NCBI GenBank assembly: GCA_013407085.1
Contig: JACCGJ010024238.1
Span: 1-64,000, forward strand
DNA: 64,000 nt
Direction of reading: 5' to 3'
Origin: Atriophallophorus winterbourni
Taxonomy: Eukaryota > Platyhelminthes > Trematoda > Plagiorchiida > Microphallidae
The translations under genes and the position numbers were made by a program. Shown here piece after piece: positions 1-12,934 of the stretch. The stretch's first letter is position 1. The number at the start of each line of letters is the position of its first letter. The notes below the pieces were generated by a model. The model was not told the DNA's origin. It did not search any database and saw nothing but the letters and a program-made list of their open reading frames with translations.

Positions 1-337
1 AGGATTTAATCACGCGAAGGGATACGAGGAATTATCGGACCCATGAATATGTGCTGGTCGTACCCCATTCCCGCCTGAACTGTAGAAGGTATTTTTACTC
101 TGTCTGTGTCTGTTTTACTTGGAACAGTTTACCTTCAACCGTTGCTCACGCCACTAGCTTGCATGACTTTAAAACGAAATTAGACGAATTTTTATTGCAT
201 TATTCGTTTCCAGAGCACTTATATACTGTTTAATCTATGCTCTTATATTGTTTATACACTTAAATTTCAATTTTTACCATCCTATGGTTGTTGTTGAGCT
301 TGTTGCTTTTTAGACCATTAAAAAACCTTGAATTATA
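1..337 (+). mobile_element. CR1-like LINE, 3' end fragment
   Basis: Nucleotide-level copy of the 3' ends seen at about 37700-38045 and 47260-48160. It encodes the C-terminal end of a non-LTR retrotransposon ORF2; the motif FTWNSLPSTVAH near 118-155 is the usual tail (N-R-Y-x-S-V-R-V-x-W-N-S-L-P type). The ORF is open from the window edge to the stop near 231. It is followed by a short 3' UTR ending in ACCATT, an A run and CTTGAATTA, the same terminus as the sister copies. The 5' side is cut by the window edge. Confidence 0.75.
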
Positions 338-669
338 CGATGAGATCGCCGATCTATATGTCAAAATGACGTATTATAAAATATTTACACCAAAGCAGTC
401 AGATTCGTCATATCAGTGATTTTGAGTCTTATATAGTGTGCATAAATTCTGATTGATGTTTTTAATTGGTATAATGATCAAATTATACATGAAAACTGGA
501 ATCTACTGCATAAGAAAAATACGCAGCCGATTTAACAATAATTTAACGATTATTCAATCTTATTTTTTATTTCGACGACTGAGGTTATTTACGAAATTCT
601 ATACTAATGTTACTAACTTCAGTTTCAACATTGCTACAATAAGAAACATTATTTTCGTTCACATACTAA

Positions 670-3600
670 ATGAGTTCTCATACAGAAATCCAGGCGGAAT
701 TGAAAACGGAGTTAACGAACGCGGAGCGCAAATGGTTGAAACTGAACGAAGACAACGCACACGCGGAGAAATTGGCACGCAAAGAAGCGTTCCTATTGGA
801 AACTCAGCTGGAAGAACTGTTACACAAATACGACAATGAAATGACTGCGTTACAAGTAAATTAGCAAGACATGAAGGTTTAAAATGGAAGAGCCTTTCTG
901 CATTGGATGTTTATCGAGTTTGTCTGTTGGGACTTAAATAACAACAGTTTGATCTCTTACGAAACGTAAGGTTTTAAATTTCACCTGCTTTTATAGAACA
1001 ATTTTGTGTGCGACAGTGCCGCTCGTCGTTTAACAATTAAGAACAATATTTCCTATTCAGGATAAAGAAAATCTCATTGCTCCACGGGTACCGAACAATT
1101 ACATGTTTTGATTAAATCATTTTGTTGTCGGACACCAGCCACCGAAAAATCTCGTTGTGCGGCGTGTTCTTAAAGTAGTAAATTTTGAATTCTTGCGTCA
1201 ATCGAAGGCTTTCCCTCAGGGATCGCCATGTATCGGAGTCCGCGCCTTCTAGAAATATCTTCTAGCGGCTAACTGAAGCGCATTTACTTGTTCGAAATAA
1301 ATACACTTGAGGACTCAACAGGAAATTAAGGGATCAATGCGGACATTGGTAGTTTGCAGATAGATTAAGTGCTTTTATCACCAATCTTAAATAGATACAT
1401 CAATCAAATCACCTGCACTTGATTGTGTAAGGGCATTCTGTCAGGTTAAACGAAGCCAAGTCCAATATTTCTGTCCTAAGTTACACTAAGTTGACTGCAC
1501 AGTGTTCGATGACGCTCGATGCGACACTAACCTTATCACCCCCTGTGGTTCGCATCCCAGTTGTCGATTGCTTCCCGATTCATAACTGCGGTCAACCTTT
1601 CTAACTGTAATCGCGTTCACCCATGAATCCCACAGCACAAAAGAAAGCCTATTGGTCAAACACGTTTATTTCGTGCCAACGGATTCAATTTAAGCCCTCA
1701 CCATGTTGGGCTTTTTGACAGATCTTGACGAGTTGCATATCATTCGATAGCAAATGACGTTGTTCATCTCCTCATGTTTCCCAGCATGTTGTCACTCAAG
1801 CCGTACTCATGCAATCCTTCCGGAACCCGAATTATCGCGGGTTCGAATTGTTGGCCAGTTCAATGCCACCTGCTCTTGTGATGTTCTGGAGTTCTGCACA
1901 TACTCGAATACACGTGATTAGCACTCATTGCTATTGCAATCCACACGCCCAAACTAAAATGTTCTCAACTTTCCTATTCACTGTCTTCAGTTTAATCAGC
2001 GCAATACAAACTTCGTCATACAGCCTGTTATGATTGTAAAAGAGATTTATTCATAGATGATTGCAGGTAAAAATATATGCTTTACAAGACCCACCAAAAT
2101 GTACATTGGGTCGGATGGTAAAAATATCAAAATATTGTTAGATATTATTATCAAACATGAAAAACATACTTGTCCATGTGAACATCTAGTGATTTCTTGA
2201 AAACGTCAATGGTTCCAGGTTGTACTACGTGAGTAGGTAAACCGTTCCACAATTGCACATAGCGAACGGAAAATGCGTATATGCAGCAGTTTAACCTGCT
2301 ATGCTTTTGGTAAAGTTTAGATTGGTGGCCACGCAGATGAGTGTTATGGGAAAGATGAAACAAACGACTGCAAGGATGATTTGTTTGATTAAGCACTGTC
2401 CAAATGAAGATTAGTATTATTCGATCACCGGCTATAAATTTCAGAACAAACTGGTGTTTTCATTATTTCCTAAGTTCTGTAATGAGGAATGTAGCTTGAA
2501 AACGCCATTTGATAATGAAGCAACTTTCCGGCTTTAAGAAAGACTGGCATAAAATATCATCGAGTTAAACAAAATTGCCATGTTCCCTCGTCGGACGGTT
2601 TCGTGCTGTCTGGACTCATAAAATTGAAGCAGGTTGAATGGTCTATACGCCTTGATTCAATAAACTATTAATAAACGAAGCTCAAATTTGAATCCGATCC
2701 ATTAGATGATTGTCTTTTCGTTATCCAAATCGCCACATATGTAGAAGGCTCCACTTCTATTTGCACATTGTTTTTATGATACCACGACTCTGCCGCGGAC
2801 ATTAACGTTCGTTTGGTATCCGTTATGTTGGGAAATCAAGTGATGTTGGTTCTTCATCCGAAGATTGAGCGCGCACTATTTGCTAAACGAACCGGGCTTA
2901 GAGGATTGTAACACTAGCAAAAGCGCCACAGATCAGGATCAATCGAGCATAAAGCCGACAGAAATCGATGATAAAATTTTTGCTTTTGTAAATAAGCAAG
3001 TTGACACGTGCTAAATTGTAGTGGTGCCAGATCTGATGTACTTAGAGACTCGAAACAGTGGATAGGTGGTGAAAAATATTGAAAACTGTTCGATACGTAT
3101 GTCACCGCAGTATTTAAAACAAATTCGCTCAAAGAAATGGACTACTTTGTTGATACGGTTTCTACACAACGGAATACTGAACTCAACGTCTAGCACTGGT
3201 TTTATGGCTAAAACTTTGTAAAACCATTGTCTAATTTTGAAACAACCGATAAAACTGCGTTATTTTTTCCCAAAAGGACGAATATGATAAAACATTGGAA
3301 GAGCATTTACAATTGGAGCGGGATCTAAAGGAACTGGAAGAAAAATTTGTGGTAAGTGCTACTGAGTGCGGGGTGCATAAAATTGAAAAACCTTTGCGCA
3401 GTGATTACGTAGTGCCTGACTTGAAAACCAAGCAAAACAAGTCTTTTAACTGGGCACGTAATCGTGAGAGCGATAATAGAAGTATAATTATCTATGTAAA
3501 TAACGATTCCGAAATTAATACCAATTCAAGGTCTGAAAATTGAACAAAACATATGCTTTCGCAATTCTATCGAGTCGTCTGTGGGGCTGGTTCCACTGAG

Positions 3601-4474
3601 AGATTATGTGAAGAACGGTTATCAGAACACACGCACAGACCTGAGTATAGCTGCAGGGTACTTTATGATGTATGTATTGCATCAGCAGTGGCCTTAGAGG
3701 AGTTATTCAGCATGAATGCCGAGAATTTTCGTCCAGAATTCAATTCAATTAGTGATTACACTATTTCACACGGCAGAAGTTTCCGGTGACAATAGATTCA
3801 CACTGAGTGACCCTCCAATGAAACCTCCAGTGGAAACTTGGTAGTTAGATGGCTGATTTATGGTTGTGCGTTGTAAAGGATTATGAAAGTCACACTAGCC
3901 TGACAAATATCCACCGAAAGTGTCACCCTCTTAAATAAAAGTCATCCACGTGGTCTAGTATTTCTCCCAATTCGTTTTTCCTGTAAATTTTGGATTTGTA
4001 GTACATTTTACTATTTGCGGATAACTAAGCAATTAAGCCTCGGTCGGAGTAAAAAGCGAGCTGAGATTAAGATCGGAAGAATATGCTGCAGATATATACT
4101 TTTGGCGATCTAATAACTTGTAACGATCCAGATATCATTGCAACGTTTATAACAGTAAACCTATTACGATGATTGATGGGTTCATTTATTGGGAGAATTA
4201 ATTAAGACAGGTTGCTATAAAAGGCGATGATTGTTATTTGAATATGCGATTACTTTAATTCACCGTTCATTATTTTGATTTCATTATTTTATCACAGCCA
4301 ATGGAAAAGGAATATCTCGAAATTCAAGACGAATTATACTGGGAGGAACAGAAGCAAAAGAAACAAGAAGCAAAAAGACTGGCTCTTGAAAATGCGATAA
4401 CTACCGTTCAAGCATTTTGGCGCTCGTACAAAACCCGGAAAACCGAAAGGGGGAAACGAGGCAGACGAAAATGA
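670..4474 (+). CDS. IQ-motif coiled-coil protein, DRC9/DRC10-like (C-terminal part)
   Basis: Three exons join in frame: 670-855, 3277-3351 and 4298-4474, with donors GTAAAT and GTAAGT and acceptors CAAAAG and TCACAG. They give 145 residues with stop TGA at 4472. Residues 1-118 are almost wholly charged heptad-like sequence (a coiled coil). Residues 124-134 read VQAFWRSYKTR, a good fit to the IQ calmodulin-binding pattern, followed by a basic tail. This arrangement resembles the C-terminal half of the nexin-dynein regulatory complex subunits DRC9 (IQCG) and DRC10 (IQCD) of motile cilia; I cannot decide between them. Those proteins are usually more than 350 residues, so upstream exons are probably missing. 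The ATG at 670 may be internal, because a plausible acceptor (TCTCATACAG) ends at 684. Positions 338-669 show no exon I can support. A LINE fragment lies in intron 1. Confidence 0.6.
2050..2400 (-). mobile_element. CR1-like LINE C-terminal fragment
   Basis: Minus-strand reading from 2396 to 2151 gives a typical ORF2 tail: LRGHQSKLYQKHSRLNC, then FSVRYVQLWNGLPTHV. The start of the element is lost. The segment lies antisense in intron 1 of the IQ-motif gene. A more decayed relative is at about 45000-45240. Confidence 0.7.
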
Positions 4475-4605
4475 ACGATCTCGATCGATGAGTATCAAGA
4501 AATTCCGCGGTAGATGGATTATGAATACTCTTTTGTTAGTCTATTCTAACTATCATGGGACTCTCAAATTTGACGAATTACTAACGAATCATTGACAAAT
4601 AATTA

Positions 4606-4611
4606 AATAAA
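4606..4611 (+). promoter_or_regulatory. Candidate polyadenylation signal of the IQ-motif gene
   Basis: A canonical AATAAA lies 132 bases after the TGA at 4472 in AT-rich sequence. It is the first such hexamer I see after the stop. The position fits a short 3' UTR, but no transcript evidence is available. Confidence 0.4.
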
Positions 4612-6394
4612 TTTATATATATGGCTGTTTTCAATTCAAATATATGCGACTATAGACTGGCTATGAAGAGCCAGGATAAAATAGAATAAAAGTGGATGTT
4701 CCAGTAGCAACAGTTAAGTGTAAGTCCTATCCAAAAAGACCAATAAGAAACAATTGATATTTGCACGCCATACATCTACTTAGGATCTGACGAAGCTTTA
4801 TATGTATACTGCTCTAAGAGAAACAAATATCATTCCAAAGATTGATTGAAATTCGAAAGACCACACACGGGTTTAGAAAAATGACGTGAGCATGGAATTA
4901 ATCTTGAACATGCATCATGTCATTTGCATTCTACGTCTGCAGCGACGTGTCATTTCTGGACGTCTAATACTACCTGAGATATCTCAGATCAGCATGGAAT
5001 CCCTCAATTTATAAGTCGAATTGTTGTAAAAGTCCCTGTGAAATATACTCAGTCACGAAGTGAAAACCTATGGTACAGCTTGTGACAAACAGCCTTTATT
5101 GTGAAGCAGGTTCGGTCAAGTCGATTGCCCGCGTACGTTTAAATGGTACTTGGCAGTGAAAGCAGTGTGCATGTGGCAATGAGATCACTCAAAACACTCG
5201 CCCGAATGGAATATGTTTGGGCGTGCCAGCTAAAATCGCCTAAGCTTAATGCTCAATCGGTAATTTCCTAACTCTAGACAGGTGTCCATTCAATAAGTAT
5301 AAATCATTTAAGCATGAAAGCATGCTGCCGCTGATGTCAACTTTTCAACCTTTGTCTTCGTCAAAATGCCAAAAACATCCTAAATGTTTGCTAATGTTTG
5401 AAGCATGTAAACAAAGACAGGATTAAGTGGCGGGAAACGGATGGCACGCAGCTCGTTTTATTCGGGCGAATACGTGGGTGACACCATAGCAAGTGGTACA
5501 CATACAGCCCAAACTTTCTTCGATCTGAACAAACATTCGGTCATTTTTTCATCACACTTCACGAGAGTTTACACGCTGTGTGCTCATTAGTAAAGTAAAA
5601 TACAATCTGCTCTGCAAGCTAAAGGCGACATGATTTCATCATAAAAGTATAAGCAAGTCGCACGAGCCATTAAACAGAAAACAAAATTATTCTCTTTTCC
5701 TAATCAAATCGCCAAGAGTAAATGGGCTGGTGTTTATCCACAACTTCATCAGGAAGAAGCGGTACAAATGAAACGATTTCACATAAAATGGTGGCACGTC
5801 GCACTCATCTTCCCGACTATTGGCGATATTCGTTTTACTCCTGTTTATGATTAGGAATCAAGGTTGAGCATATTTACCCCACTGTTAAACCGCTACTGGT
5901 ATTGAACCACAAAATTCTAGGAGCATCGTTAACCATTCTACCATCGCGGCTCCAAACAGTGAAAAATAACCCAAAGACATTAATTTGAAGTCATGACCAG
6001 GTACGATTCCTGTAATCATGTATATTCATTGATATATGTATGTGGTTGAATCAGCTTAGTTGTGTCGATTTGATGCAAGATGCTTCAAAGTTCCAAATTA
6101 TTTTTCCAGTCGTCCATTGTTTAAAGGTATGCGGAACTTGATCGAACTGCTCTAACCAAATAAACGTAAACAGTATTAAGCCGGTTATCACCTTCGGGTC
6201 AAGGGAATACGTTTAAGTACTGATTGAACACAGTAGAATATTTGTGTAGTATTCAACAGTGCTCAAAGAAAACTGGGAGAGGGGCGCAGAGCCGCGCGTT
6301 ATGTACACGCTGACCATTGAGGGACTTGATTTTAGGGTAGAATATAATCATTGAACAGCCAGTGCAGTCGACAATAAGATTTCGCACTTAAATG
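4612..6394. other. Intergenic stretch, nothing recognised
   Basis: No long reading frame, recognisable repeat copy or RNA gene was found between the IQ-motif gene and the LINE that begins near 6395. Short open frames here are AT-rich and lack coding character. Confidence 0.4.
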
Positions 6395-8392
6395 AGCTCA
6401 ACTCAGTTTTTGTTGGCCTCCTTCGGTCGATGTCGATCATGGATGTGCATCACAATCGCATGATTTTTTCATGTTCCACAGCTTTTCGAATGACTAAACA
6501 GTCCGATTCGGGAGAAACAAACTCTTCCGCAGCGCTCGCGACGATAGGCATAACTCGATCGATCGGCGTGATCTGCGTTCAGCAGCCAAGAGCTGTATCT
6601 GCTCCTCCTCAGCAATTCAGGATACGACGGATGCCTCGTAGATGGAAAGCATTCAGCTTCCGTTCGTGTCTTGCGTTGGTAGTCTAGGTTTCGCTGCCGT
6701 ACAGTAAAGCATTTAGTACGCACGAGCTGTATACCATCATCTTAGTCTTTTGTCCTGCGGTTACCCCAAACACGAGAGTTCAATCGGTACAAAATAACAG
6801 CAGCTCTGCCAATCCGCTTATCAAACACCGTGTCTAGCAAGAGGTTATCCGCAATGGTTAAACTAAGATATGTGAAATGATGTGCTGGTTCAAGCTGACA
6901 GTTTTCAACAGTGATGATTGGAGGCGATACAATTCCTTGACCAATGACTTTGGTCTTGCTCATGCTGATTGTTAGACCAGTCTTTGCATGCCGATGAAAA
7001 ACAGTCCATTAGCGACTGGAGGTTCTCTTGGGAGTGAGTAATAATGTCTGCAACGTCGGCAAACAGCACGTCATGGATTAGCACACCTAGTGCCTTGGTT
7101 TGTGCCCGTAAACGTTTCAGGTTGAAAAGCTTGCCATCACTTCGCGTGCGTAGGTAAATATCTTCTGTTCTCGTCCTAAAATCGTGCTTCAGAAGCAGAG
7201 CAAATAAAATGCCGAACAGCGTGGGAGCAAGAACACACCCTTGTTTGACGCCTCGGCGAATTTCAAAGGCTTCTGAACTGAAACCGTTAAAATGGACTGA
7301 GCCCTTCATACCAGAATGGAACAAAATAACGAGTTTGAGCAGTCTTAGGGGACAGCCTATCAGATCAAACCTTTTAAAAAGCATCCCTACTGAAGTAGTC
7401 GAATGCCTTCGTTAAATTAATAAAAACAGCGTATAATGGCATATGCTGTTCCCGACATTTTTCTTGAATTTGGCTCAGGGAGAAGTTCATGTGAACGGTT
7501 TATCTTCCCCTGAAGAGGACACAGATTCGGGGTAAACTCAATCAGCTAAAACTTGTAGTCGGATCTGCAAGACGTTAGCGAACAATTTGCCTACAACATT
7601 CATAAGGGAGATTCCTTTGTAATTGTTGCAGTCGCCTCTATCACCCTTATTCTTATATAGCGTGATGACCTTTGTGCCTCGCATCTCTTGTGGGACACGC
7701 TCCTCCTGCCAACACTGAAGAAGTAATAATTCTATTCTACAGCATTTGATGAGCTCAGCTGGAATTCAGTCATCAGGGCCTTCCCATGCGCTAAGCGGTC
7801 GAGTTCCCTATTGAGCTCAAGAGTAAGGGGAGTATCTAGATGTTCAATGTTTGGCAACCGCTCAGCATTTTCAAGTGCATGCGATAAAAGCGTACTGTCC
7901 TTCAAGTAGAGAGAGCAGAAGGGATCTACCCATCTTTCCATCTGTTGAGTTTTGTCGATAATCGGGTTACCAGATACAGACTTAATGGAAGCCGTTTTAA
8001 GTTTGCTTAGACCAAGGGCTCTCTTGATCCCATCATACATACCGTGAAAATTTCCAGTATCCACCGCTTTTTGGATATTGAGGCTAATTTCAGTCCAATA
8101 GTCATTAGCACATCGTCTTGCAGTCTGTTAGACCTTATTTCAAGCTGCTCTTAGGTGTTGTAAGTTTTCATCTGTTGGCATACCTTCGAACTTCAAGAAT
8201 GCTGACAGCTTCTCGTCCAACACAGCAGTCATCTCAGGAGCTTTTGCTTCGAACCAGTACTGTCCTAAACAACCTCTTATACTCTTTAATTCTCTACCCA
8301 CAAGGTTCTGTTCGTATTCGAATGTTCTCAAGTTGCTTAACGTGTTAATTGGCAAATGTATGCTACTAAAAGTGTTAGATATCACAACTCAC
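6395..8392 (-). mobile_element. Decayed non-LTR retrotransposon, reverse transcriptase region
   Basis: Read on the minus strand. From 8385 to 7732 lies a linker region with the pattern GMYDGIKRALG, then QQMERWVDPF. From 7384 to 6905 lies the RT core with RRGVKQGCVLAPTLFGILF. The palm motif reads LFADVADI, so one catalytic aspartate of the FADD box is lost. From 6723 to about 6430 lies the RT C-terminus, where frames must be switched to follow AFHLRGIRRIL. Several frameshifts and stops mean it is not functional. It is a different LINE family from the CR1-like copies elsewhere in this window. It lies just past the 3' end of the uL18m gene, on the same strand. Confidence 0.75.
8325..8392 (+). 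repeat. Short duplicated segment (copy 1 of 2)
   Basis: About 65 bases containing GCTTAACGTGTTAATTGGC and ending in GTTAGATAT recur with small changes at about 10030-10105. It sits at the 5' edge of the decayed LINE, so it may belong to that element. Confidence 0.5.
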
Positions 8393-8712
8393 TGCAGTTC
8401 AACAAAAAGCTTAGTTTCTTGTGAGCTTAGCATCAAAGGATTAGTGGGAAACAGAGGAAACTTAACCAGGTGAATAACAGCACCGTCTCGAAAATGACCA
8501 AGGCGATAGACAGGCATGAGCCGATAGAATAAGCTGCTCACTACGAAGAATGAAACGATGGTTTGACGATTTAGGCAGATATTCAGAGTGTTACAGTGAA
8601 ACGAACGTACCAAATGGAACCTGCAACACCAATTATATCATTCACAAATCACATCGTATGAAAATGAAAAGGATTTTCAAACAAATGAAATAGACTATAT
8701 TATACAATGGGA

Positions 8713-11700
8713 TCAGGTCAAACGCCATTTCTTCGGAACAACTAATGCAGCTTCCATGCTTTCTTCGGCTTTATCCTGGGAACCGTCGAGCTCCTGCCTC
8801 TGTCGCTGTTCCATTTCGTGTTGCCAGTAAGCCTTGTCCTTATTGAACACCATTCGACTGTAGAAAGGGTCCCAAACCATACCTTGGCGGACTTTGGACA
8901 AAATCTGGTAAAACAAGCGAAAACGAATCGATACAACGCTAAATTCACTCGAATAGACTCCGTTGAAAAAAGCAAAAATAAATGGGAGATACGTGGGAAG
9001 CAGCTGAGGCTGATCCGTCTTCAAACCATTTTCCTTTCAAATATTTCTGTAAGACCTAAGCGCAAAAAACTGTCGCTTACATCTACATAGCGCAACGCGA
9101 AAAACGAAGCACTACATGGTGATGTCTATTTATTGCATAAGGTTTAGTGATGAAAGACGACCATCAAAACAACTACGCCAATAATATTTTAGCAGTTATG
9201 AAATTTTCTTATAAACAAAGCATTTAGAGCGATGGCGCAAATCTTTAGCACACACAACTAGCGTCCGATTCGAAATAGCCAACACGAAAATTGACCATGA
9301 GTGGCATGGAGCCGTAAAAAATTCGAGAACAATATACATAAATTTCGAAATCTCTTGAATATTGTTCCGTTAAGTATGATTTTGGCAATCGTGGAAAGCT
9401 TCGACTATGCAATTGATAGAACTGTTTAAAGCAGCTATCTATACACGTTAAAAAAGTTTAAATGCTCGCTTCGAAAAATAGTAAAAGGTAAAGCAAGGTA
9501 ACCAGTAAAACCAGTAAGATGTAAAAAAGAATTCTAATTTGAAACAGAGTAACAGGATACAGTAACTTCATTTTGGAATCAATGATTTTGTTTGCATCAT
9601 ATAACCTAGATCATCATACCTGCACGTTGACAACACCACACGAAAAATCTATAGTTTGCGTTCTTCTGGGTTTGTTTCTACTTTTATCCGTCCAAATTGC
9701 TTCCCTTAATTTTTTACATAATTATCTCACTTAGGATGTATAAAATCACAAGTCTGAGACAGGCAGCATGCCGCACAGTCGTAAACTGCACGTGGGCAAA
9801 AACATCGTCAGGTTGTCAAGGTCTAAGCAGGTATAAGTCCTCAAAATTAAAATGACAGTAAGACTCCAGTGTGTTTTCACATGCACCACAGCACCAGTGG
9901 CAAATTGATTTACCATGGTTTAGGCTGCGCAGTATAGAAGTACTGTATGATTGCACATCTGTGTAGCATTCATATCGCTTTGTAATGTTTTCCACTGGTT
10001 TAGAAATCCTGTCCTTGCCAACCTTTTATACAATGCTGATCTCAAGCTGCTTAACGTGTTGATTGGCAAATGTATGTATGTTGCTAAAAATTGTTAGATA
10101 TATATCATCTTAACGGGTCTTTTATTTAGTAATAACGGCAGTGTGTTATATTATGTATGTCATAATTTTTTTAAATCCGGTATTATTTGATGGAAAAAAC
10201 ATAAAAACAAAACAAAAAATTACAAAATCACATGCAGTGAAACTACAAAAACAAGCTGCTTTTTGAGCATTTGCTTTTGCATATTCCGCTTGCCTGCTTT
10301 CCCTTTTTACGCGCTTGCTTATTCGCTTTTCCTGCTTCATATTGCTCGGCACATTGTCTGACTGCAGACTTGTGCTTCATGATGATGATGAATAGGAAAG
10401 CACAACTTCTTAAGTTTTACGTCTGAGTAGTGGTTGTGGCAAAGAAGCTTGACTCTCCGTAGTTCACTTCGAACGTTACCCGTGTTAACAACGGTAATAA
10501 TTAATTAAGCTTCCACTCCGTTTTTCTCCTCATCGATGTAAAAAGTATTTCGTTGATCAATGGGTCACATTTGTACTATTTACCAAGCGTTAGACTTGCT
10601 GCCTGTGTTACTTTGTTAGCTAGTTGGCTAAATAAGGGAAAACAATGAACCTTACAAATTGAGGCTTAAAATCCGACTCTTCCGGTAGTTTTAATCGATG
10701 ATACCGTGAATGATTTGCGTACAACTAAAGATGCGTTTAGGGAGCAGAAAAAAGTAAGAGACCGAAAGCACCAGCCCTATGCATGTATTACAAACCACGA
10801 CTTAGTGATGGACAACAGTCTCACTCGCATTCGATTCTATCACACATTAAAAGTGTTCAAAAAAACGATATTATTTGGCCGTTGTAATGAGCCAGTCATC
10901 TACCGCACAATGTCACGTTTGAAACGCACCAGTTGTTAAACGCATTCACACACAAATCGATAAGGATAATACAAAAGGACTGGTTATTGGTTGAATTACT
11001 GGTAGCGCTTGTGCAGTGAGTTCCGTTCTAAAGGCTTTTCCTGTTTGGTTTAGATTTCGACGAGTTGTTGTGGACTTGTCTTTATATTCTTATATTGACG
11101 GCTGCCTGTACATTTTAGCGAGTGCCGAAAGTCTATACAAGAGTAATGTGCTTGCCAAGTTATGAATCGTTATTATTATTGAGAGTGGATACAGGAAGAA
11201 TACACGCAGTCTGAGTTCTATACGAATTTCCGATAACTCAGATCACACTTAGTTCCTACATATCTCGCAGAAATTGAAGCTGGTAATCTTGACATATCTA
11301 TTCCGTGAGAGCAAAAGTAAAATCGACCAGCGAGTGAAAAAGAATAAAATTTCAGATATAAATGGAATATATCGTTACTCACCTGATAGTTGTTTCGGAG
11401 TTTTCTAGGGCCTGCTCTGGGTCTTAATGAATATGGGTAAGTAATATTATCCCAGTCAGGTATGGTTCGCAAATTTTCGATCAAACTGGGATAAAGCGAG
11501 CGTTTCGCCTCTTCATTTAGACTATCGTAATCGATTCCAAGTGGCTCTGAGGGAATGCGTCCTTCGGGCTCAGAGAGAATGATCCCACCTTCCAAAAGCG
11601 CATCGTGAAACGCCTTAATCTATAAAGGAAAATTCAACGTAACAATACGCTTACACTTTCATTATTCAAGGAGAGTTCATCTTCGTCAAAGAAAACCTGT

Positions 11701-12108
11701 TGAAGACCCAACTGGTGACAACGATAGGCTAGTATGCGGCCAATATTCTGCGCGGCAGATACATCAACGCAACTATACAAATGTTTTTGTATGCAGGGTT
11801 CTCTTGTAGATGCTGACAAAATTGGATTAGACGGGTTATGAAGGATTAATCCAGTGGTGTGAAATGGAGTTTTTTCCAAGTATACCCTAAAATAGTCAGC
11901 AGATGAAGCATTACTTATGATAATATCCAACTCTTGGACATTGAAATTCCCAACCCCGGCGCTTGGGGGCTAGCCCGATAAGTTCTAGGTTGCTTTAAAA
12001 ATAAAACTGAATGATAAAATACCGTGGGTTTCTGTTTCGATAATTGACTTTTGATATACCATTAGCGTCTGTTACAAAGCTAAGGCATCGCTTTCCAAAA
12101 AATGACAT
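8713..12108 (-). CDS. MRPL18: Mitochondrial ribosomal protein uL18m (MRPL18)
   Basis: Four minus-strand exons join in frame: 12108-12023, 11961-11655, 11619-11383 and 8904-8713 (TGA at 8715-8713), for 273 residues. The start at 12108 gives a basic, hydroxylated N-terminus (MSFFGKRCLSF) suited to mitochondrial import. A CAG acceptor at 12117-12115 just upstream suggests a 5' UTR intron. Residues 23-29 read NYRNRNP-R, like the conserved NRNPR of uL18m. Residues 78-92 read SASTREPCIQKHLYS, the family's 5S-binding-type core, and LLEGGIILSEPEGR near 139-152 is the usual C-terminal strand. The family role is a large-subunit protein of the mitoribosome. Vertebrate MRPL18 is about 180 residues and ends soon after that strand. 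Here about 120 more residues follow across exons 3 and 4, including KVRQGMVWDPFYSRMVFNKD. Intron 3 (8905-11382) holds dispersed repeats. Confidence 0.85.
9750..9975 (+). repeat. Dispersed SINE-like repeat, divergent copy
   Basis: Shares the order CACAGTC, AAACTGCACGTGGGC, then GTCAGGTTG with copies at 12360, 14595 (minus), 15310 and 61616. The flank after it also matches the 61700-61800 copy (CAGTAAGACTCCAGT). It lies in intron 3 of the uL18m gene. Confidence 0.6.
10030..10105 (+). repeat. Short duplicated segment (copy 2 of 2)
   Basis: Imperfect second copy of 8325-8392; both contain GCTTAACGTGTT, ATTGGCAAATGTATG and GTTAGATAT. It lies inside intron 3 of the uL18m gene. Confidence 0.5.
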
Positions 12109-12359
12109 TGGTTTCTGTAAATGATCTGGAATCAAAAACAAAGAATCGACAATACGGATACTGGCATAAAGGTGAGCAAAATTAAAATCAATGAAACTGT
12201 GTCTACCATACCGCATGTTTTTTCAAGGTTCACTTAACCAAACCTCGCTCTCATCATACGAAAACGGCAAAAAACCGAAACCGGTATCGAATTTGAAATG
12301 CAGAGAATGAGAACACTAATCCATTGTCACTTGACGGTGTCTCACCGCTTAACCTGATG

Positions 12360-12475
12360 GTATGGTATGGAAGCATAAGCCTGATCCAGGCAAAGTGACG
12401 CACAGTCAGAGACTGCACGTGGGCTAAGATATTGTCAGGTTGCCCAGGCCTAGACAGATATGAAATATGAAAGAT
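12360..12475 (+). repeat. Dispersed SINE-like repeat copy
   Basis: One of the best copies of this family. It starts at GGTATGGTATGGAAGC, runs through CCTGATCCAGGCAAAGTG and CAGAGACTGCACGTGGGC, and ends near GGCCTAGACAGATATGA. It lies upstream of the uL18m gene. No internal polymerase III boxes could be assigned with confidence. Confidence 0.65.
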
Positions 12476-12849
12476 CTCTAATTCTCTTTTTGAACATCGT
12501 GCTTCTCTGTGTGTACCAGATTTAACGTCGCTACTAAAGCTGAAGATTGTTTATCATCCTTTTAGTGTTTCAAGGTACTTTGAGCCCATTTGAATTCATC
12601 GAGAAGTATCCTGATGGACAAATGTGACAATGAGCTTCATGAAATAATTAGTCTGGAAGTAGACATTAATGCAGAGTATTACAGTGCGCTCGAAATGATA
12701 TTCTGGACGCTCTTTTAGGTATACGTGAAAAATAAATAAAGCGACGAATATCATAAGACTTGGGTGAGTTCTAAGAAGCAGATAATTACAGAGAAAATTA
12801 TTCGGTAACCCAGCTCAATAATAACAGAAAAACTGCACTCCTTAGATCA

Positions 12850-12934
12850 TTAATATATATAGGATATATATAATGTATATATATATATATATAATATATA
12901 TATATAATATATATATATATATAAGATATATATA
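12850..12934. repeat. TA-rich microsatellite
   Basis: Interrupted TA dinucleotide tract with occasional G and A interruptions. Confidence 0.9.

Noticed and set aside
453..839. 128-residue open frame overlapping the IQ-motif exon
   Set aside because: It is in another frame from the coiled-coil exon at 670-855 and has no motif; it is a shadow.
8713..9090. Long overlapping frames around the last uL18m exon taken as separate genes
   Set aside because: Splicing at 8904 explains the conserved part; the extension beyond it is intron read-through.
10146..10352. Lysine-rich 68-residue minus-strand frame
   Set aside because: Lies in intron 3 of the uL18m gene in A-rich sequence, with no domain and no splice sites matching the gene's phase.
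12850..12934. TA-rich tract as an origin or regulatory region
   Set aside because: It is a simple microsatellite with no associated motif.
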